Part shown: in pieces, positions 59,992 through 64,000 of the stretch
Numbering within the stretch: position 1 is the stretch's first letter
How the letters are laid out: each line of letters opens with the position of its first letter
DNA from: UBA12077 sp963665525
GTDB taxonomy: Bacteria > Bacteroidota > Bacteroidia > Bacteroidales > UBA12077
DNA length: 64,000 nt
NCBI GenBank assembly: GCA_963665525.1
Contig: OY762280.1
Location: 1,798,001-1,862,000, forward strand
Direction of reading: 5' to 3'
Notes under the pieces: generated by a model
Told to the model about the DNA's origin: nothing
The model's database searches: none
Seen by the model: the letters and a program-made list of their open reading frames with translations, nothing else
Position numbers and translations under genes: made by a program

Positions 59992-62900
59992 TTATTTAAA
60001 TGCTTTTTCTAATAAGCCATCACCCGATAGTTTTAATCGATTAAAATAATCAGGTACTTTCTTTCCTACCAAGGCATCGACATATAGTTTAGCTAAATAT
60101 TGACCCAACATAAAACCTTGTCCTCTGAGTCCCACAAATAATCCTAAGTCAGGATCAATTATCATTCGAGGTTCAACATAATAACCCGACCAAATAGCCT
60201 GGAACCCAACCGACGACATCATTGGAAGCCAATCAACAAAAATCTCAGAAACAATTTCCAGAAAATCTTTTGAATTAATCTTTACATTTTTATCTGTTTC
60301 CATGGCTTCAATAGCAGGTGATGCGCATCCAATGATTTGCCCTGTTTCTGCTAATTGTTGTCCATACACAGCAGTAAAACCTTTATAGTTTCTACGATCA
60401 ATAATCATTGGCAATGGTATTCCTCCTTTACCTAACATAGGTAAGCGACGACTAATAAAAGCCTGGTGTTTTACTGGGAATAATCCTGTGCGAATACCCA
60501 ATGGTTTAGTGAATTTTTCTGCATCGGGTCCTAATGCATTAATAAACACCTCGGTTTCATATTCAACATATTCTTTGTTATGATCACGAACAATCACTTT
60601 ATAAGAATTACCTGATTTACTAACATCGATTAATTCACAATCTTCCTGTACCACTCCTCCATGTTCGATACCAATATTACGTATTAAGTCAACCACTCTT
60701 CCCGGTGTTGCTTGCCAACAATTCTTAGTTATAAGAGCTGACTTATATTTAGTAAGATTACCATTAAACGCAGGAGATATCTCTTTTTGAAAATCTTTTG
60801 GATCTATCATTCTTGCATCAGACCATGCCATTGAAGCTTCTAAAGCTTTATACATATCATCATCATGCGCAAAAGTCACATAATCGATTGGTAAAAAGTC
60901 GATGTTCTTTACTTTTTGCAGATCTTTAAAAATATTCAAGTTCTGAGTTGCAATTTCAGAGAGCTCAGGCAATGAAAAGTTTGGTCGACCACCTGCGATA
61001 TTTCTCCACGATGCTCCTCTTCCATAATTTAACAATACTGGTTTTTGACCCTCTTCTGCAAGATAACGGAACAATGCACTACCTCCTATTCCTCCTCCGG
61101 CAACTAATGATTGAACTTTTATCTGCTTAATTTTACTTCCGTTAATTTGAGTTTTTGTAATATCTTTTTCATTTTTAGGATAAAGTTCTCCTAATGATAG
61201 TTGGTTCGATAATGGCCCACGAGGTGTGGCATCACCAACCAAAGAAATTCCGTATTTTGGTAATACTGTTTTTAAACGTTTAATACAACGTTTACCTCTA
61301 CAAGCTCCCATACCTAATCTTGTAGTATGTTTTATTTCATCAACAGAAATAAATTTTCTATCTCCAATAACTTCAAGGATATCATCCAATTTTACATCAT
61401 CGCAATGACATATGTATTGATCAACTTCTGTTTTATCATTTATTCCTTTAAATTCAATCTTTTCCGGATAATTTTCTTTAATAATAAAACCACGTACTTT
61501 GACTAAATCCTCGCCATGAAGCGTAGTTGATTTTACTCTTGCAACATGTGTTTTATTTTCTTTTCGTAAAATCTTTTCAATAATACCTTCTCCTAACTTA
61601 TCTCCATTGTTGTCGATTAAGAATACTTCTGCATTTTCGTTTGCATCATATTCAATAGGTAAGAATAACCAATCCTTTTTCAGGTTATATCCAAAAATAG
61701 CTAATCCCGGGCATTGAGAAACACATTTCATACATCCGGTACATTTCTCATAATCAATATTAGGAACAGTACTGGTCGATGATTTTGTTATGGCTCCATA
61801 TGGACATGCAAAAGCACAAGGATTACAAGCAAAACCATATAAACAGTCAATTTGAACAAATGGTTTCTCCAACATTCTTTCCGAATTTGGTAAAAATGGC
61901 TTTTCTATAATCCTGGTAGGATGCTGTTGCGAATCAATGTATTCTTTTGAAATACCCAAATATTCATTATAGTTAAACCTCTCACCCATTTCTTCAAGAA
62001 TCTCATAAGCTACCTGTTTACCTCTTAATACAGCACTGGTACCTTCTCCAATTCTGATTGCATCGCCTGCTCCATGACAATCGCGACCAAATATTTCTTT
62101 TCCTTTTATTAGCAATGCATCATCAGGTACAAGTCCTGTACATATGTTAATAGCATCGATACCATCAATTACTTTTTCTGTTCCTGGAACTGGTTTAAAA
62201 TTCTCACATTCTGCTACTACAGCCCCTACTACACCTGTATGATCATCGTTTGGAATAGCTTTAATTAAAATATGAGATGTCAATACTGGAATCCCTAATC
62301 GTCGTACCCTGTTTGCCTGCACCGGAAAACCTCCTTCGTTGGCCTGAGCCTCGATAATTGCTTTTACATTAGCACCGGCCTGCATTAATTGATATGAAGT
62401 AAGATACCCTATGTTACCTGCTCCTACCGTTAACACATTTTTACCAAGAAGTGTAAACTCCTGATTCATCATTTTCTGAACCACAGCAGCTGTAAACACA
62501 CCGGGAACATCATCATTTTCGAAAGGTGGCATAAATGGAACTGCACCTGTAGCAATAACCATATGCTCGGCATCAACATAGTATATTTCTTCTGTACTAA
62601 TATTTTTTACTGCTAATCTTTTACCTTCCAGAATATCCCAAACCGTAGAGTTAAGAAATATTCCATCATGATTATCTCCTGCAAGCGTAGTTGCAATATC
62701 AAAGCCACGCATCCCACCAAATTTCTTTTCTTTCTCGAAAAAGAAAAATTGATGTGTTTGCATTAAAAACTGACCACCAATCTGATCATTATTGTCGATA
62801 ACAATATTTCGTACATTATGGTTATTTAATATTTCACGAGTAGCTAAACCTGCAGGTCCAGCCCCAATAACTACAACATCTGTTTTATAAACTTTAACAC

Positions 62901-63225
62901 CATTTTCAATGTCGAATGCTTTTGCTTCGGGCTGATAATCTTTCGGAATTTCACGAACTTCTTTTACATCATCCACCTTAGTAATACAAATTCGTCGAAC
63001 TACTCCATCAACCAACATCTCACATGCTCCACACTTTCCAATTCCACACTCAAGGCTACGATTACGATCTTCCAGGCTATGACTATGTACAGGAAATCCA
63101 GCTTGATGTAAAGCTGCTGCAATAGTAAAACCTTTTATACCTTTTACTTCATTTCCATTATAAGTAAATGTTACGAAATCATCTTTAGGTGTATTAAGAA
63201 TTGGATGTTCATTAATTTTATACAT
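59992..63225 (-). CDS. Fused amine/amino-acid dehydrogenase (SoxA/HcnABC-like): 2Fe-2S, two FAD domains, 4Fe-4S, BFD domain
   Basis: I start at the ATG at 63225 (1077 residues) because AGGAG lies 7 bp upstream; the longer frame has no support. In order: a 2Fe-2S domain (ligands C60, C65, C68, C80), an FAD/NAD-binding disulphide-reductase domain (VVIGAGPAGLAT near 118; second nucleotide motif VLTVGAGNIGYL), two [4Fe-4S] motifs (CNPCAFACP, CTGCMKCVSQCP), a BFD-like [2Fe-2S] domain (CHCDD, CRGKRC), and a DAO-type FAD oxidoreductase (VAGGGIGGSALFRY). This resembles hydrogen-cyanide synthase or opine/hydroxyproline/sarcosine dehydrogenase subunits joined in one chain. It would oxidise an amine or imino acid and feed electrons to an iron-sulphur acceptor. 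Length and number of cofactors are unusual. Confidence 0.88.
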   Translation of the reverse strand: MYKINEHPILNTPKDDFVTFTYNGNEVKGIKGFTIAAALHQAGFPVHSHSLEDRNRSLECGIGKCGACEMLVDGVVRRICITKVDDVKEVREIPKDYQPEAKAFDIENGVKVYKTDVVVIGAGPAGLATREILNNHNVRNIVIDNNDQIGGQFLMQTHQFFFFEKEKKFGGMRGFDIATTLAGDNHDGIFLNSTVWDILEGKRLAVKNISTEEIYYVDAEHMVIATGAVPFMPPFENDDVPGVFTAAVVQKMMNQEFTLLGKNVLTVGAGNIGYLTSYQLMQAGANVKAIIEAQANEGGFPVQANRVRRLGIPVLTSHILIKAIPNDDHTGVVGAVVAECENFKPVPGTEKVIDGIDAINICTGLVPDDALLIKGKEIFGRDCHGAGDAIRIGEGTSAVLRGKQVAYEILEEMGERFNYNEYLGISKEYIDSQQHPTRIIEKPFLPNSERMLEKPFVQIDCLYGFACNPCAFACPYGAITKSSTSTVPNIDYEKCTGCMKCVSQCPGLAIFGYNLKKDWLFLPIEYDANENAEVFLIDNNGDKLGEGIIEKILRKENKTHVARVKSTTLHGEDLVKVRGFIIKENYPEKIEFKGINDKTEVDQYICHCDDVKLDDILEVIGDRKFISVDEIKHTTRLGMGACRGKRCIKRLKTVLPKYGISLVGDATPRGPLSNQLSLGELYPKNEKDITKTQINGSKIKQIKVQSLVAGGGIGGSALFRYLAEEGQKPVLLNYGRGASWRNIAGGRPNFSLPELSEIATQNLNIFKDLQKVKNIDFLPIDYVTFAHDDDMYKALEASMAWSDARMIDPKDFQKEISPAFNGNLTKYKSALITKNCWQATPGRVVDLIRNIGIEHGGVVQEDCELIDVSKSGNSYKVIVRDHNKEYVEYETEVFINALGPDAEKFTKPLGIRTGLFPVKHQAFISRRLPMLGKGGIPLPMIIDRRNYKGFTAVYGQQLAETGQIIGCASPAIEAMETDKNVKINSKDFLEIVSEIFVDWLPMMSSVGFQAIWSGYYVEPRMIIDPDLGLFVGLRGQGFMLGQYLAKLYVDALVGKKVPDYFNRLKLSGDGLLEKAFK

Positions 63226-63246
63226 AGTGCAATCTCCTATATTTAT

Positions 63247-63259
63247 CTGCAAATTGCAG
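63247..63259. promoter_or_regulatory. Palindrome in the leader of the fused dehydrogenase gene
   Basis: CTGCAA-A-TTGCAG is a perfect 13-bp palindrome, 22 bp upstream of the ATG at 63225, and could be an operator or an mRNA hairpin. It sits beside one copy of the repeated GATTAGATAAA element. Confidence 0.45.
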
Positions 63260-63260
63260 A

Positions 63261-63311
63261 GATTAGATAAAATAATTATTGCATACTAAATGGTTTTTCA
63301 GATTAGATAAA
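63261..63311. repeat. GATTAGATAAA direct repeats, 40 bp apart, upstream of the fused dehydrogenase
   Basis: The 11-mer occurs at 63261-63271 and 63301-63311, exactly 40 bp apart (about four helical turns), and both copies are near the start of the gene. The repeated unit and regular spacing suggest binding sites of a regulator, but no such protein gene is adjacent. Confidence 0.55.
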
Positions 63312-63424
63312 CTATATGCAGTTTAAAAAAACAAACAATATGTTACTTTTTTATTGATATTTATCAATCACTTTTATGACTTCACTCATGTTTTACTATC
63401 CACTAAACCAATTATTTACATTAA

Positions 63425-63461
63425 AAAAAGGCCATCTTTTAAATTTAAAGATGGCCTTTTT
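63425..63461 (-). terminator. Rho-independent terminator after the LiaF-like gene
   Basis: Stem AAAAAGGCCATCTTT/AAAGATGGCCTTTTT around a 7-nt loop, with a T-run on the minus strand, 17 bp past the stop at 63479. It separates that gene from the fused dehydrogenase gene. Confidence 0.88.
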
Positions 63462-63478
63462 GCTTATATAGTCTGGTA

Positions 63479-64000
63479 TTAACTCTTAATATCGCCTCCT
63501 CCAAACATCACAAAACCTCTAATAATAATTTCCTTTCCAACATCTTGTGCTGTGTCTGCTTTTATATGACGTTTATCGGAAAATCCTCCTAAAACAGCAA
63601 CTACATCAACTTTCACATTCCAGTTTTCAGGAACAATTAATGTTGATCCACCAAACATACAGAATACATCTATAACATTTTGACCAGGAGCTAACGAAGC
63701 TTTTGTTAAATCTATTTTTGATCCTCCAAATAATGCAGTGATCTTACCACCTTTAAAATTTGTTGAAGTAATTACACGCTCTCCACCTCCTAGAATAGCA
63801 ATATCATCAATATAATCAGAACTATTTGCATCCACTGCAGGTCTTCTGTGTCCTGAAGAACGAAGGATGATCAATAACCCTATAATGATCAATACTGATG
63901 GCCAGAATAATCTTCTAACAGAATATGGTATATGAATAAAATCAGGGACCCAAAATACCAATCCAATGATTAATAATATCCATCCTGTTGTTTTATTATC
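63479..64000 (-). CDS. LiaF-like membrane protein with C-terminal beta domain (start outside window)
   Basis: The frame stays open to the window edge, so the true start is beyond it and the visible part is 173 residues. Two membrane segments come first (WILLIIGLVFWVP and LFWPSVLIIIGLLIILRS). A short linker and a C-terminal beta-helix-like domain follow, with repeated Gly-rich turns (ILGGGERV, ALFGGSKIDL, CMFGGSTLIV, AVLGGFSD, VMFGGGDIKS), typical of LiaF/YvqF and cell-wall-stress-related proteins. In Bacteroidota these often lie beside LytTR or two-component genes, but the upstream genes are not visible. The role is inferred. Confidence 0.85.
   Translation of the reverse strand, partial: DNKTTGWILLIIGLVFWVPDFIHIPYSVRRLFWPSVLIIIGLLIILRSSGHRRPAVDANSSDYIDDIAILGGGERVITSTNFKGGKITALFGGSKIDLTKASLAPGQNVIDVFCMFGGSTLIVPENWNVKVDVVAVLGGFSDKRHIKADTAQDVGKEIIIRGFVMFGGGDIKS

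Noticed and set aside
61226..61408. Plus-strand open frames inside the fused dehydrogenase gene
   Set aside because: They are short shadows of a well-supported 1077-codon gene on the other strand and have no start signal or family pattern.
1..64000. CRISPR arrays and rRNA genes
   Set aside because: No regularly spaced repeat-spacer array and no rRNA-like conserved stretch was seen on reading the sequence.

Overview
The window looks like chromosomal DNA of a low-GC, anaerobic or fermentative member of the Bacteroidota. The evidence is a complete SusC/SusD polysaccharide-utilisation locus, several promoters of the TTG-N19/20-TAnnTTTG type, many Bacteroidota-style lipoproteins, TTG-prone AT-rich starts, and oxygen-sensitive enzymes ([FeFe] hydrogenases, a tungsten-type aldehyde oxidoreductase). 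A marine Marinilabiliales/Marinifilaceae-like genome would fit, but that placement is inference.

Layout. (1) 1-14,450, all minus strand: a glycan utilisation locus, read from high to low coordinates as GntR/UTRA regulator, propeller lipoprotein, surface lipoprotein, SusC, SusD, phosphomannose isomerase-like protein, sugar MFS permease, ROK kinase, (alpha/alpha)6 glycosidase and a GH92 alpha-mannosidase cut by the window edge. GH92 plus PMI plus ROK kinase points to a mannose-rich glycan. Two near-identical 18-bp palindromes (14460-14477 and 12534-12551), the second lying on the start region of a textbook Bacteroidota promoter, look like the GntR operators. (2) 14,524-18,700: housekeeping genes (mnmE, tag, a cytidylate-kinase-like protein), a tRNA-Arg(UCT), and a broken partial duplicate of that tRNA with a 52-bp insertion in its T-loop. 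(3) 18,824-27,060: a fermentation/hydrogen module. It holds a group B-type [FeFe] hydrogenase, a group C-type sensory [FeFe] hydrogenase with PAS domain, a SpoIIE-type phosphatase, two thioredoxin-like [2Fe-2S] proteins, an iron-dependent alcohol dehydrogenase, and an AcoR-like sigma-54 activator. The alcohol dehydrogenase has a sigma-54 -24/-12 promoter with three TGTTC-N7-GAACA boxes upstream.

(4) 27,188-37,026: two fused LeuC-LeuD-type hydro-lyases separated by a probably mobile S23/IVP four-helix gene, a radical SAM protein, an MFS exporter, a GPP34 protein, and a four-cluster ferredoxin overlapping an aldehyde:ferredoxin oxidoreductase. (5) 37,200-53,705: mostly envelope and signalling genes: TPR proteins, small lipoproteins, an outer-membrane protein with an OmpR-type two-component pair, two large orphan PAS histidine kinases, a membrane LytTR regulator followed by an 11-bp tandem repeat ahead of a methyltransferase gene, a SiaC-like phosphoprotein, an MBL-fold hydrolase, and a small membrane-protein/XRE pair. 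(6) 53,846-64,000: an ATP-grasp ligase translationally coupled to a fused N-formylglutamate-amidohydrolase-like/DUF1704 (QEGLA, HExxxH) protein, a secreted M16 protease, a 1077-residue fused amine/amino-acid dehydrogenase with many Fe-S and FAD sites, and a LiaF-like membrane protein that runs off the window.

The best candidates for little-described biology are the hydrogenase sensor-phosphatase module with its sigma-54 regulated partner, the ATP-grasp/FGase-QEGLA pair, and the fused dehydrogenase with its 40-bp-spaced upstream repeats. All function calls come from reading motifs and protein sequence; no database search was run.
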